DNA of 64,000 bases from Synechocystis sp. PCC 7509 (GTDB taxonomy: Bacteria; Cyanobacteriota; Cyanobacteriia; Cyanobacteriales; Chroococcidiopsidaceae). The stretch is from positions 1,135,193 to 1,199,192 of the forward strand of contig NZ_ALVU02000001.1 in NCBI RefSeq assembly GCF_000332075.2, written 5' to 3'. This document shows positions 51,113 to 60,492 of this stretch, one piece after another (the first letter of the stretch is position 1; every line of letters begins with the position of its first letter). Position numbers and translations under genes: made by a program. The notes under the pieces were generated by a model that worked only from the letters and a program-made list of their open reading frames with translations, made no database searches and was not told where the DNA came from.

Positions 51113-52156
51113 ATGAACTTATTATTAGCGGGAGATATAGGCGGGACTAAAACCGTTTTGCGGCTAGTCGAGGCATCAGACGAATCAATTTTATTGACTT
51201 TATACGAGGAGAACTACCGCAGCCGAGATTTTATCGATTTAGTGCCAATGGTGCAGCAGTTTCTCGCCACCGCAGCCCAAAAAATAGGGGATTCTTCGCC
51301 ACCAGAGAGGGCGTGTTTTGCGATCGCAGGGCCAGTAGTCAACAATGCTGTAAAGCTAACTAATCTAGCTTGGTTTCTAGATTCCAAACGTCTAGAGGCA
51401 GAACTAAATATTAAGCACATTAGTTTGATTAATGACTTTGAAGCTGTGGGCCATGGAATTTTAGGTTTAGATGCCTCTGACTTGTATTCTTTGCAAAGTG
51501 GGAACTTACAACCAATTGCTCCAATTGCAGTAATTGGCGCGGGGACGGGTTTGGGAGAAGGTTTTTTAATTCAAAATGGCGACAGTTACCGGGTTTTTGG
51601 TTCTGAAGGTGGACACGCCGACTTTGCCCCCCGTTCGGAATTAGAATTTCAGCTATTGAGGTACTTGTTAGATAAGCACGATATTCCCAGCGTTTCTATA
51701 GAACGCGTGGTTTCAGGACAAGGTATTATCGCCATTTATCAATTTTTGCGCGATTGGCATTTTGCCAACGAGTCGCCGAGTATTGGGCAAATTGTCCGTA
51801 CTTGGGAAGAAGAAGCAGGTAAAGGAGAAAGAAGCGTCGATCCGGCGGCGGCGATCGCATCGGCGGCTTTAGAAAAACGCGATCGCATTTGCGAACAAGC
51901 TATGCAAATTTTTGTCGAGGCTTACGGCGCAGAAGCGGGAAATTTGGCTTTGAAACTGTTGCCTTACGGGGGTTTGTATGTGGCTGGGGGGATTGCGGCA
52001 AAAATATTGCCTTTATTAGAAGATGGTTCTTTTCTCCATGCTTTTACCCATAAAGGGCGGGTGAGTTCGCTATTAAAAAGCGTCCCCGTATATATCATTC
52101 TCAATCCTCAAGTGGGACTAATGGGGGCGGCAATGAACGCTGTGAAGTTGTCATAG
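51113..52156 (+). CDS. glk: glucokinase, 347 aa
   Basis: The enzyme phosphorylates glucose with ATP, feeding glycolysis and the pentose phosphate route. It is a Glk (not ROK) family member: ATP/phosphate 1 motif LAGDIGGTKTVLRL at residues 5-18, the conserved glucose-binding AWFLDSKRL, LINDFEAVGHGIL, GAGTGLGEGFLI and GSEGGHADFAPR, and the adenosine motif LYVAGGIAAKILP. The length is slightly above the usual 320-345. It is the last gene of the larE run and convergent with murF across three bases. Confidence 0.93.
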   Translation: MNLLLAGDIGGTKTVLRLVEASDESILLTLYEENYRSRDFIDLVPMVQQFLATAAQKIGDSSPPERACFAIAGPVVNNAVKLTNLAWFLDSKRLEAELNIKHISLINDFEAVGHGILGLDASDLYSLQSGNLQPIAPIAVIGAGTGLGEGFLIQNGDSYRVFGSEGGHADFAPRSELEFQLLRYLLDKHDIPSVSIERVVSGQGIIAIYQFLRDWHFANESPSIGQIVRTWEEEAGKGERSVDPAAAIASAALEKRDRICEQAMQIFVEAYGAEAGNLALKLLPYGGLYVAGGIAAKILPLLEDGSFLHAFTHKGRVSSLLKSVPVYIILNPQVGLMGAAMNAVKLS

Positions 52157-52159
52157 TTG

Positions 52160-53512
52160 TTAATGACGAAATTCATTAACAACTCGATCTAATCCCACCG
52201 AATGGGAGGCTTTGAAAAGTAAGCGATCGCCGCTTTGCACAAATTCACGCAGTCGTTTTACTAATTCTTGACCCGTTGTAAAACATTCAACGTTTAGAGG
52301 CATAGCGGCGGATGCCATTGCTTGGGCATCCGCGCCATCAACTAAAACAAATAAAGCGTCTAAATTTAGCTGCAATACTTTTGCTCCTACTTGGGTATGA
52401 AATTCAATTGAAACTTCGCCTAATTCTTTCATTGCGCCCAATACTGCTATCTTTCTTTTACCCGGAGTTTGGGCTAGTAGTTGCAAAGCCGCAAGCATTG
52501 ATTCAAGTCCAGCGTTGTAGGTTTCATCTAAAATTACAACGTCACCTGCTAATTCGTAACGCTGACTTCTCCCCGCAGGCATTTTAACTACTAAGTTTGC
52601 GGCAATTGAACTCCAATCAATTTTTAAAGCTTCAGCTACAGCTAAAGCCGCCAGGAAGTTAAAAGCATTATGCGTACCTGCCAAAGGTAAAGGTAATGTT
52701 TGTTTGCGGACACTTATAGTTTTGTTATCGATTAATTTTCCTTGCAAGTCGCCGCTTTCCAAACCATAAGTTATAGTTTTTCCTTGCCAAACTTGATTTG
52801 AAGTAGTTATTAAGCGTTGATTGTCAGCGTTGAGAATAGCAACACTATTTTTGGGCATCTCGGCTAATAATTCGCATTTGGCACGAGCGATCGCATCTTT
52901 TGATCCCAACCTGCCTATATGAGCTGTGCCGACATTGGTAATTACTCCAATCGTTGGACTAGCTATTTGAGTTAACAAGGCAATTTCACCAGCAGCACGC
53001 ATTGCCATTTCAATTACAGCAAATTTGTGATCTGACCCTAGTTCTAGTAAGGTTTTGGGTACGCCAATTTCGTTGTTATAATTTGCTTGAGTTTTCAAGA
53101 CTTTGCCAAAAGGTTCTAAAACGGCGGCAATTAATTCTTTAGTAGTAGTTTTGCCTACCGATCCAGTTATACCAATGACGGGAATCGAAAACTGTTTGCG
53201 CCACCATTGAGCAAGTTGTTGGTATGCCTGGAGGGTATCAGTGACTTGCAATAGTGGTAAATCGGTGCTTTCAAAGTCACTCATGACAATTGCTGCAATT
53301 GCCCCATAAGCCTTAGCCTCAGACACAAATTCATGTCCGTCAAAGTTTTCGCCACGTAAGGCAACAAATACATCTCCCGGCTTAATATTACGGGTATCGG
53401 TAGTGATCCTAGAGATATTTGCTAAAGCAGCATCAGATAAATTTATTGGCCTAGCTGCTAAGATTTCCACAAGTTGGCTAAGAGTGGCACTAAAAGACAT
53501 ATTTTGGGTCAA
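52160..53512 (-). CDS. murF: UDP-N-acetylmuramoyl-tripeptide--D-alanyl-D-alanine ligase, 450 aa
   Basis: MurF adds D-Ala-D-Ala to the UDP-MurNAc-tripeptide in the cytosol. The Mur ligase architecture is visible: substrate domain with ITTDTRNIKPGDVFVALRG, ATP loop GITGSVGKTTTKEL (residues 114-127), NEIGVPKTLLEL, VIEMAMRAAGEI, the NAFNFLAALAVAEAL segment and the C-terminal DETYNAGLESMLAALQLLA. All the motifs for a functional ligase are present. It converges on glk with three bases between the stops, and upstream there is a separate small gene. Confidence 0.95.
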   Translation of the reverse strand: MTQNMSFSATLSQLVEILAARPINLSDAALANISRITTDTRNIKPGDVFVALRGENFDGHEFVSEAKAYGAIAAIVMSDFESTDLPLLQVTDTLQAYQQLAQWWRKQFSIPVIGITGSVGKTTTKELIAAVLEPFGKVLKTQANYNNEIGVPKTLLELGSDHKFAVIEMAMRAAGEIALLTQIASPTIGVITNVGTAHIGRLGSKDAIARAKCELLAEMPKNSVAILNADNQRLITTSNQVWQGKTITYGLESGDLQGKLIDNKTISVRKQTLPLPLAGTHNAFNFLAALAVAEALKIDWSSIAANLVVKMPAGRSQRYELAGDVVILDETYNAGLESMLAALQLLAQTPGKRKIAVLGAMKELGEVSIEFHTQVGAKVLQLNLDALFVLVDGADAQAMASAAMPLNVECFTTGQELVKRLREFVQSGDRLLFKASHSVGLDRVVNEFRH

Positions 53513-53577
53513 AAATTCCTAATTTCCTCGTGTTATTGTCTCAGGAATCTGCACTTCTGCACTGGTTCAATCAACCC

Positions 53578-53955
53578 TTAGCTTATTTTGACTGGTACAG
53601 ATGCTAAAACTTGCTTATTTAGAAGCAGTTTCCCTTCGGCATCTACGCTGATATCTTTGCCAGGAACAAACCCTTTAGAAGTCAAATATTTGTAGATGGT
53701 AATAGTAGTAATTTGTCTAACTTCCTGCATGACATCGCTAGGAATCATCTGTTCTACTGCCCAAAGTATGGCATCGGGGTCAAACCACATCAACCGTTCA
53801 ATACTGATAATTACCAAACCTGCTACTTCCGAAGTCGGTAATTGCATTCTCAAATACGCGATTAAATCTTGACCAATTTCTCGATTGCGAGTCATCATCG
53901 CTCTAACTATTCTTCCAATCTCTAGTTCTACTTGTAAGCAGTTCATACTAGGCAT
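53578..53955 (-). CDS. conserved hypothetical protein, 125 aa
   Basis: A soluble protein starting MPSMNCLQVELEIGRIVRAM. The second ATG (MNCLQVE, 53946) is an alternative start. It has a helical first half and a strand-rich end (GKDISVDAEGKLLLNKQVLA). I know no domain or motif in it. It lies 65 bases upstream of murF on the same strand and after an unrelated gap, so it may be a separate unit. No signal peptide. Confidence 0.6.
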   Translation of the reverse strand: MPSMNCLQVELEIGRIVRAMMTRNREIGQDLIAYLRMQLPTSEVAGLVIISIERLMWFDPDAILWAVEQMIPSDVMQEVRQITTITIYKYLTSKGFVPGKDISVDAEGKLLLNKQVLASVPVKIS

Positions 53956-54124
53956 AGATGCAGCTTCCTTGTTTTAAAGGGTAACGCCCTGCCTTGAGTA
54001 GTGTCTCAATTGCAGTTCTGCTCAGTATATCTAAAGATTACCCAAAGTCTACCTCCGGGAAGATGCGGAAATTTTTAGCCTGTAATGCGAGATGCTAGAA
54101 AAATTTACTTATAGGGACTGCCGA

Positions 54125-54286
54125 TTAGTTAAACCACTTGGTGTTAAAAGGATTAGTATCGCCTTCTTCAATCGTTTCAATTACTGATAAACCAATATAA
54201 GAAGTTGCAATTAACAGCACTAGGGAAAGCAAATAAGCATTGGTGAGCATTCTTAGCGCTGTTTCCATCAAAATGTAGGTATTCAT
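54125..54286 (-). CDS. small single-helix membrane protein, 53 aa
   Basis: Reads MNTYILMETALRMLTNAYLL followed by SLVLLIATSYIGLSVIETIE and EGDTNPFNTKWFN. One membrane helix (about 15-36) and an acidic, aromatic C-terminus give it the look of a small photosynthetic-membrane subunit, but I cannot match it to a known Psb, Psa, Pet or Ndh subunit. I start at ATG 54286, with AAAGGA about 13 bases upstream; a longer version from 54352 adds 22 unlikely residues. Isolated, facing no obvious partner. Confidence 0.6.
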   Translation of the reverse strand: MNTYILMETALRMLTNAYLLSLVLLIATSYIGLSVIETIEEGDTNPFNTKWFN

Positions 54287-54438
54287 CGTTTGGTATTTTT
54301 CCTTTCTGTTGGTAGTTGGTGTTACTATATTTCTCCACGATGTGGCTATCAAATTCCACCGAGAAATTACTACTTTTTAGTTTCGTAACAATATATTACA
54401 CCCGTAGTTACACGGTGAAGCAATAAAAAAAGATATTT

Positions 54439-55353
54439 TCAAGCTAAACATTGTGCCACTGTAGCAACCACGGACTGCGATAGAGCCTTTAAATCGTAGC
54501 CACCTTCAAGCCCAAAAACAGTCTTTCGAGTTAGTTGCAAGCAGTATTGGGTTAACAATTTGTAATCATCAGGTTGTAAATCGATGTTAGCTAAAGGATC
54601 GGCGGCATTTGCGTCATAACCAGCGCTAACGATTAGTAAGTCGATTTGAAAATTAGCAAAAAAAGGAATTATAGCTTGGGCAAATAGTGGCTGGTAGTCA
54701 GAAATTGTGCTGCCGGCAAAGAGAGGCAGATTTAAGACATTTTTGTACTCGCCTCGTTCTGTGGCGCTGCCTGTACCCGGATAGAAAGGAGATTGATGCA
54801 GAGAACAGTAAGCAATTTGAGGATTATTTTCGACAATTGCTTGCGTACCATTACCGTGATGTACATCCCAGTCGAGAATGCCAACAGAGTTAACTTTTGG
54901 TTGTTTTAAAGCATAGTTGGCGGCGATCGCAGCATTGGAAAATAAACAAAAGCCCATACCGCGATCACTTTCGGCATGATGTCCTGGAGGACGCGCCAAC
55001 ACAAAAGCTGGATTATTGGTCGTCAATACCTTATCTACTCCATCTAACCAAGCACTAACCGCTAGTAAAGCCACATCGTAACTAGCTGGGGAAACCGGAG
55101 TATCAGGATCGAGATAACCGCCGCCGCTAGTAGCTAAGTGTTCAATAGTGTTGATATGTGCTGCTGTATGCACTCGGTGGATAGAGCTTATTACTCGCTC
55201 ATTTACGGGAGTAGGCAAGAGCCATTCTAGTTGATGGGCAAAGTTAGCAGATTTTAGAGCAGAAGCGATCGCAATTAGTCTTTCAGGTTTTTCGGGGTGA
55301 AATCTACCTGTTTTGTGCTGGAGAAATTCATCGGAGTAGATGATGGGGAACAT
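54439..55353 (-). CDS. histone deacetylase superfamily (class II-like, acetoin-utilisation type) amidohydrolase, 304 aa
   Basis: The arginase/deacetylase fold with zinc and catalytic residues is complete: the active His pair in LARPPGHHAESDRGMGFC, the zinc ligands in GILDWDVHHGNGTQAI and the third Asp in LIVSAGYDANAADPLANI, and the transition-state Tyr region in GLEGGYDL. In bacteria these act on acetylated polyamines, acetylated proteins or acetoin-linked targets; the natural substrate is unknown. The gene lies upstream of ispD with a 41-base gap on the same strand order (ispD is upstream of it), and could be co-transcribed. Confidence 0.9.
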   Translation of the reverse strand: MFPIIYSDEFLQHKTGRFHPEKPERLIAIASALKSANFAHQLEWLLPTPVNERVISSIHRVHTAAHINTIEHLATSGGGYLDPDTPVSPASYDVALLAVSAWLDGVDKVLTTNNPAFVLARPPGHHAESDRGMGFCLFSNAAIAANYALKQPKVNSVGILDWDVHHGNGTQAIVENNPQIAYCSLHQSPFYPGTGSATERGEYKNVLNLPLFAGSTISDYQPLFAQAIIPFFANFQIDLLIVSAGYDANAADPLANIDLQPDDYKLLTQYCLQLTRKTVFGLEGGYDLKALSQSVVATVAQCLA

Positions 55354-55394
55354 AGGAATTGGGAATTGATCAATTGGGAATTGATTGTTTTTAC

Positions 55395-56078
55395 CTATTT
55401 ATAGCGTTGAGCAAGGATAAATTCAGCGATCGCTAAGTCGACAGGAGTAGTAATTTTTAAGTTGGTTTCCTCTCCTTCAACTATTTGCACGGGCAAACCG
55501 CATCTTTCAAATAAAGCCGCATCGTCTGTAACTTCCCACCCTTGAGCTAAACCGATTTCATGGCATTGTTTTAAAAGCTTGACATCAAAAGCTTGAGGAG
55601 TTTGAGCCGCCCACAACTGCCGCCGATCGGGGGTACTTTGAATAAATTTGTTTTCATCTACTACTTTGATTGTGTCTTTGACTGTCACCGCCGCAATTAA
55701 TCCTTTACAGTGTTTAATTGTTTCAGCGCACCGCTCTAATAATTCGGGTGTAGCCAAACATCTAGCGCCATCGTGAATTAATACTTGTTCTGCGGTAGCT
55801 GGTAGCGACTGCAAGCCGTTGTAAACCGATTCTTGACGTGTTGTACCGCCATAGATGAGCTTTACTTCTGTAGTCACTGGTAGCGCCGCTAGAATCTCTT
55901 TGATATATTCTTCGTCACTTGGTTGAGCAATAATTCCTATCCAATCAATGCTACGAGTGGCTTGGGCGGCTAAGATTGTCCAGGTAAGCAGAGGTTTAGC
56001 TCGTAAGGTTAGAAGTAGCTTGTTGCGGCTGCTTCCCATTCTTCGCCCCATTCCGGCGGCGGGAATTAATAAGTGCAT
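55395..56078 (-). CDS. ispD: 2-C-methyl-D-erythritol 4-phosphate cytidylyltransferase, 227 aa
   Basis: The third step of the MEP isoprenoid pathway, which supplies carotenoids, phytol and quinones. The CTP-binding loop LLIPAAGMGRRMGSSRNKLL is at residues 3-22. VLIHDGARCLATPELL, TPDRRQLWAAQTPQAF and EGEETNLKITTPVDLAIAE complete the family pattern. Length as expected. No ispF gene is adjacent. It is divergent from the glycosyltransferase gene with about 95 bases between them, which hold the promoters of both. Confidence 0.95.
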   Translation of the reverse strand: MHLLIPAAGMGRRMGSSRNKLLLTLRAKPLLTWTILAAQATRSIDWIGIIAQPSDEEYIKEILAALPVTTEVKLIYGGTTRQESVYNGLQSLPATAEQVLIHDGARCLATPELLERCAETIKHCKGLIAAVTVKDTIKVVDENKFIQSTPDRRQLWAAQTPQAFDVKLLKQCHEIGLAQGWEVTDDAALFERCGLPVQIVEGEETNLKITTPVDLAIAEFILAQRYK

Positions 56079-56172
56079 TCTGTGATGGGTAAAAAATAAC
56101 TGCTGACAATTATTGTTTCAAATAAGTAGCAGTTCTCCTAGAATGGGGAGCGAGTAATAGTAAAGAAATATT

Positions 56173-57102
56173 ATGCGAATAGTAGCCTTAGTTCCTGGCA
56201 AAATTGGCGAGCAAATTTTATTTTTCCCTACCTTGGACGATCTACAAAGAGTTTATCCTGACGCACAAATAGATGTGGTAGTCGAACCGAGGGCAAAAGC
56301 TGCCTATCGAGTCTGTAAGTCTGTTACTGATACGATCGCTTTTGATTTTAAAGATCGCAACAGTCTAGCTGACTGGGGTAATTTAATTGGTTTGCTGCGC
56401 GATCGCGAATACGATATTGCTATTTCTCCCCAACAGCAATCTTTACCACATTTGTTGCTATGGCTAACAGGTATTCCTACTCGTATTGGTTACAAAGGCA
56501 AAGGTTCAATATTTCTAACTGATCCTGTACCCCAGAAACTCCAACAATCTCCGGCGGCGAAGTATCACGATTTATTACAAGGTTTGGGTATCAATTCCCC
56601 AGTTCCCGAATTAAACATTAATGTCCCCTCCTCAGATATTACCTGGTCAGAAAAAGAACAAAAACGTTTGGGCATCAACGAAAGCGGTTATGTAGTTTTT
56701 TATGATCGCCCCTCTCCAGATCATAATTCAACTTACCCGATAGATTCTTGGCGGCAAATTGTTCAAAGCTTACAGGAAAAACAACCAAACTTACCTGTAG
56801 TAGCAATCAAAGATCCTGAAAACGAGCTATTTGTCAAGTCAATGCTGGCGTTTTTTCCCGATCTCAAAGTAACGTCTCCCGAAGATATTGGCAAATTAGC
56901 CGCAACGATCGCCGCCGCTAATTTGCTGGTATGTACTGATAGCGCACCGATGTATCTTGCTTTAGCAGTTCAAACTTACACCGTTGTACTAGGAGAAACA
57001 TCGATTAAAAGCGATCGGTTAATGGAAGTCAAATCTTCAACGGCTAAAATTGCTGATATTGCTCCGCAAACGGTGATGCAGCGTATTTGGGGGCAATCGT
57101 AG
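56173..57102 (+). CDS. glycosyltransferase family 9-type protein, 309 aa
   Basis: Resembles heptosyltransferases of family GT9: RIVALVPGKIGEQILFFPTL at the N-terminus, the middle part with DIAISPQQQSLPHLLLWLTG, and the C-terminal nucleotide-sugar side VVFYDRPSPDHNSTYP and LLVCTDSAPMYLALAVQTYTV (CTDSAPMYLA equals the D-S-(A/G)-P motif). In cyanobacteria, which lack heptose in their lipopolysaccharide, the sugar donor is unknown. The gene has no co-oriented neighbour, as the next one (ubiE) begins 200 bases later. Confidence 0.8.
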   Translation: MRIVALVPGKIGEQILFFPTLDDLQRVYPDAQIDVVVEPRAKAAYRVCKSVTDTIAFDFKDRNSLADWGNLIGLLRDREYDIAISPQQQSLPHLLLWLTGIPTRIGYKGKGSIFLTDPVPQKLQQSPAAKYHDLLQGLGINSPVPELNINVPSSDITWSEKEQKRLGINESGYVVFYDRPSPDHNSTYPIDSWRQIVQSLQEKQPNLPVVAIKDPENELFVKSMLAFFPDLKVTSPEDIGKLAATIAAANLLVCTDSAPMYLALAVQTYTVVLGETSIKSDRLMEVKSSTAKIADIAPQTVMQRIWGQS

Positions 57103-57305
57103 CGATTATTTTTCTAGTAGCGCCCAGAGTTACCGCTCGGTAAATGGTACTACTAATTCTGCTTCAAATTGATACAAATTAACTGGCACGTGGGTAGAAG
57201 CATTGTCACCTTCTCCCTGACTCCTTCCCACGCTTTTTTGTTGCAATACCCATAAGAATTCGCCTTTGAAAATAGTAAAATTACTTCTATATTCCCAAGT
57301 AAATA

Positions 57306-58013
57306 ATGAAATCAACTGATATCCGCGCTATTTTTGATCGCATTGCGCCCGTGTATGACCAAATGAACGATCGCCTAAGCTTAGGTCAACATCGTATTTG
57401 GAAGCAAATGACCGTAAAATGGAGCAAAGCAAAGCCTGGTGATACTTGCTTAGATTTATGCTGCGGTAGCGGAGATTTGGCTTTGCGTTTAGCGCGGCGA
57501 GTTGGTGCTACAGGTAAAGTATACGGTGCAGATTTTGCGGTAGCGCAACTAGAAATTGCTAAACAACGAGCTTTAAAACAATATCCCCAACCGTCGATAA
57601 CTTGGGTTGAAGCTGACGCTTTAGATTTACCTTTTGCTGATAACTATTTTGATGCGGCGACAATGGGCTATGGTCTAAGAAATGTTGTAGATATTCCCCG
57701 CAGTCTTCAAGAATTATATCGAGTTCTTAAGCCCGGTGCTACGGCGGCAATTTTAGACTTTCATCGTCCAACTAATACTTATTTAAGTAGCTTTCAGCAA
57801 TGGTATTTAGATAATTTAGTTGTACCAATGGCGCAAAACTTAGGTTTAACGGAAGAATACGCTTATATTAGTCCCAGCTTAGATCGCTTTCCGACAGGAC
57901 GATCGCAAGTAGAATTAGCTAATAATGTTGGCTTTTTATCCACCCATTACCCTATTGCCAACGATATGATGGGAGTGCTAGTAGTTAAAAAAGTGCGATC
58001 GCCTTTAACTTAG
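57306..58013 (+). CDS. ubiE: UbiE/MenG-type quinone methyltransferase, 235 aa
   Basis: A SAM-dependent C-methyltransferase; in cyanobacteria this enzyme is expected to methylate demethylphylloquinone (a photosystem I cofactor). The UbiE hallmark motifs are visible: FDRIAPVYDQMNDRLSLGQH at 11-30, SAM motif I DTCLDLCCGSGDLALRLA, YGADFAVAQLEIAKQRA, and MGYGLRNVVDIPRSLQELYR. The plant/cyanobacterial clade is about 230-235 residues, as here. About 200 bases upstream are noncoding; 51 bases downstream is a DUF445 gene in the same direction, so a short two-gene unit is possible. Confidence 0.92.
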   Translation: MKSTDIRAIFDRIAPVYDQMNDRLSLGQHRIWKQMTVKWSKAKPGDTCLDLCCGSGDLALRLARRVGATGKVYGADFAVAQLEIAKQRALKQYPQPSITWVEADALDLPFADNYFDAATMGYGLRNVVDIPRSLQELYRVLKPGATAAILDFHRPTNTYLSSFQQWYLDNLVVPMAQNLGLTEEYAYISPSLDRFPTGRSQVELANNVGFLSTHYPIANDMMGVLVVKKVRSPLT

Positions 58014-58064
58014 ACTTTCATAGTCTTTTATCTACTAGAAAATACTACCTATTAAAATCTTGCT

Positions 58065-59294
58065 TTGGACTGGTCTAATTTGTGGCTTTACGTTGCTCCG
58101 CCTGTAGTAGGTGGAATTATTGGCTACTTCACTAATGATATAGCCATTAAAATGCTGTTTCGTCCTTACCGAGCGCTCTATATTGGTAAACAACAGTTAC
58201 CTTTTACTCCTGGCTTAATTCCCCGCAACCAAGAACGTTTAGCAGTGCGGGTATCAGATACAATCATGGGTTCGCTATTAACACCAGGAGAGTTGCAAAA
58301 ACTAGCGCGGCGACTACTGCAACCGGAAAGAGTCCAAGCAGGCATTCTGTGGCTGCTGAAGCTGGCTTTAGAGCAGGTAAAAGTAGATAAAGAGCAAAAA
58401 AGTACAAAAATTGTCGCAGGTATTCTAAAGGACTTAGTAGGGCAATCTCTACCCCGTTTATTGAAAGTTTTAGCACGGCGGGAGGATTTTTTAGAAACCC
58501 AAATTAATCAAATATTTGACCAAGTATTATTAGACTTTCAACTGAGCGAAGATCAAGCAACAAAGCTTGCTGATTGGCTGTTGCAGGTAGTATTACCACC
58601 CGATGCGATTAGACAGTTGATAATTGACTTTTTAACCGATCGCACGATTCAATTAATCGATGAAGGATTCAGAGAAAAAGCAAGCGGTACTTATTGGGTA
58701 GTTGCTAACTTATTTGGTTTACGCAATACACTGACTAGGTTACGGGCTTTTTGTTTGGATGAAAAAGAAGCAACTAACGAGCGATTAGCTGAATTAATTA
58801 AATCTTTAGCAGTACGCGATCGCCTGAAAACCTGGTTAAAAAGCATATCCTTACAAAACTTGCCTGTTTCTACCGTGCGACAGCTACGCAAAACAACCCG
58901 CGATACTATCCGGGGTTACGTGCAAACGCGCGGGATGGACTTTTTACAAGGGTTTAACGATTCGATAGATTGGGATAACACCTCTAATTTGCTACTAAAT
59001 CGGCTAAGAAATTCCGCCGCTTTGGGAAGCTCTTTAGAAGTTGTCAGCAAAGAACTAGCTTTACTGTTAGAACGTTACTTAGAGAAAGATTTAGAGGTTA
59101 TTGTCGCTCAAGCGATTCCTATTTTGTCTATTGACCAAGTAATTATAGATCGCGTCAAGTCTACATCGGCGGCGGAGTTAGAGACAGCGATTGAAGGAAT
59201 TGTCAAAAATGAATTACAAGCGATCGTTAACTTGGGTGGTTTATTGGGTTTTGTAATTGGTTTATTACAAAGTGTAGTATTATTACTGCGTTAA
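58065..59294 (+). CDS. DUF445 family membrane protein, TTG start, 409 aa
   Basis: Family of bacterial membrane-associated proteins of unknown function. The first helix with [20 protein letters not shown] and [20 protein letters not shown] is the DUF445 signature. A long helical soluble part follows (about 80-370), then a final membrane helix ([19 protein letters not shown]). Similar proteins have one helix at each end. No ATG fits the conserved N-terminus, and the codon at 58065 is TTG followed by GACTGG. The gene follows ubiE after 51 bases. Confidence 0.82.
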   Translation: MDWSNLWLYVAPPVVGGIIGYFTNDIAIKMLFRPYRALYIGKQQLPFTPGLIPRNQERLAVRVSDTIMGSLLTPGELQKLARRLLQPERVQAGILWLLKLALEQVKVDKEQKSTKIVAGILKDLVGQSLPRLLKVLARREDFLETQINQIFDQVLLDFQLSEDQATKLADWLLQVVLPPDAIRQLIIDFLTDRTIQLIDEGFREKASGTYWVVANLFGLRNTLTRLRAFCLDEKEATNERLAELIKSLAVRDRLKTWLKSISLQNLPVSTVRQLRKTTRDTIRGYVQTRGMDFLQGFNDSIDWDNTSNLLLNRLRNSAALGSSLEVVSKELALLLERYLEKDLEVIVAQAIPILSIDQVIIDRVKSTSAAELETAIEGIVKNELQAIVNLGGLLGFVIGLLQSVVLLLR

Positions 59295-59449
59295 TTAGTA
59301 AACATAATAGCTGTTTCTAGAACTTTGATATTACTCTATTTGCCTTAAACTCTTAAGAGTTTAGGCTATTTATTCTTACTTATTAAATACTATCGATACT
59401 ATAAACTTGTACCAAAAATAAATTCAGGCAGTGGCTCCATATACATCAA

Positions 59450-60278
59450 TCATTTCTGCGGATTTTGGCTGCGAAACAGTCTAATCCACGAGCGTAACTG
59501 TCCGAGCGAGAAATCTTGGGGTTCATAGCCAAACTCAAATAGCAGAATTTCATAGATTTGAGTTGCTCCCCAATGTTTTCCCCCAGCGGCAATACAGGTC
59601 TCGATAGCTTCTCGTAGCTCTGGGAGAGAGTTAATTTTCCCCTTTCCTTGGCGATTGCCGTAATTACCACCGAGAGACTGCAACGAATCGGCTGTTTGTC
59701 GGCACTTATTTTTTGCTTTCAGGGTTGAACGACTAATTTGAGGCACGTATTCCTGCACCCAGTCAGGAAGGTTCAATTGTCTGGTATTATATGCTTTCGC
59801 AAACTCTAAGTCGCGGATCAATGCGCTGCTATAGTTTTGAAGCTTACTCCAACTTTCATAAGCTTTGAGGATCTCTAACCAAGCATCAGTACGCTGTTCA
59901 ACAAGTCCTCCTTTAGATTTTGTTTTAGGTACTTGATTAAAGATTTTTGGATGTTGGTTGTCGATTTGCTCAACTTTTTTTGTTGAAGTCGTTGTAGAAG
60001 CTAATTTTATGGGTACAGGTAGTTTGTTCCATTTAGTCGTTTCATTTGCTCCGTCAGAAGTGAGCGCTAAAGTGCCGTCTGATGTGCATTCGAGTTCATA
60101 TAGTTTTGCTTGAGTTTGGGCAGGTAAACTATCATAGGCGTATTCAAGGGCCGCCGCCCTGACCGTTGCGCTGACGAAACTGCCAACCTTCAGCCACAGC
60201 TTTTCTCGTGACGTTTCCTCTATGTAAAGGTAGCCCTGGTAGTCCGGCTAGTTCTGAGGATGAGTACCACTGTTTCAT
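59450..60278 (-). pseudogene. Mu-like transposase N-terminal part, frameshifted and truncated
   Basis: Starting at ATG 60278 the frame reads MKQWYSSSELAGLPGLPLHR, GNVTRKAVAEGWQFRQRNGQ, GGGP-stop, which is the Mu-transposase-type DNA-binding domain (KELAGLPGLP ... GW-R-RQG-GGG pattern). A one-base shift continues it as EYAYDSLPAQTQAKLYELE, followed by a linker and a second helical domain (DAWLEILKAYESWSKLQNYS, LPDWVQEYVPQISRSTLKAK, HWGATQIYEILLFEFGYEPQ). It ends at TGA 59450, just before the DDE catalytic core would begin. Nothing of the core is present. This is a dead piece of a Mu/Tn7-type transposon or phage. Confidence 0.85.
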
Positions 60279-60281
60279 AAT

Positions 60282-60413
60282 CTAGGTTGAGGTTGGAGTG
60301 TTAGGTTTTGTCTGATATGCCACTGATGACGACCCAGTAGAGGTTAAATACAATTGACTTCCTTTCTCAAGAAAATCACGTACACTTGGAAGCAAATATA
60401 TTTTGTTTGTCAT
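60282..60413 (-). CDS. small frame upstream of the Mu-like transposase, 43 aa
   Basis: ATG 60413 to TAG 60282 reads MTNKIYLLPSVRDFLEKGSQ and continues YLTSTGSSSVAYQTKPNT. It ends 3 bases before the transposase start, on the same strand, which is the position of a short leader or regulator gene in such elements. I recognise no domain. Because the neighbour is a pseudogene, this may be a relic too. Confidence 0.35.
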   Translation of the reverse strand: MTNKIYLLPSVRDFLEKGSQLYLTSTGSSSVAYQTKPNTPTST

Positions 60414-60492
60414 ATTTAGCTCTCAGAGATGTTAAGGCTAAACTCTTTCTCATCGATGCTTCCTATAAGTTACAACGAGCGCAGCTTTCGTA

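Noticed and set aside
57130-57315. 61-codon minus-strand frame between glycosyltransferase and ubiE
   Set aside because: No ribosome-binding site or recognisable pattern, and it overlaps the ubiE start; treated as a chance frame.
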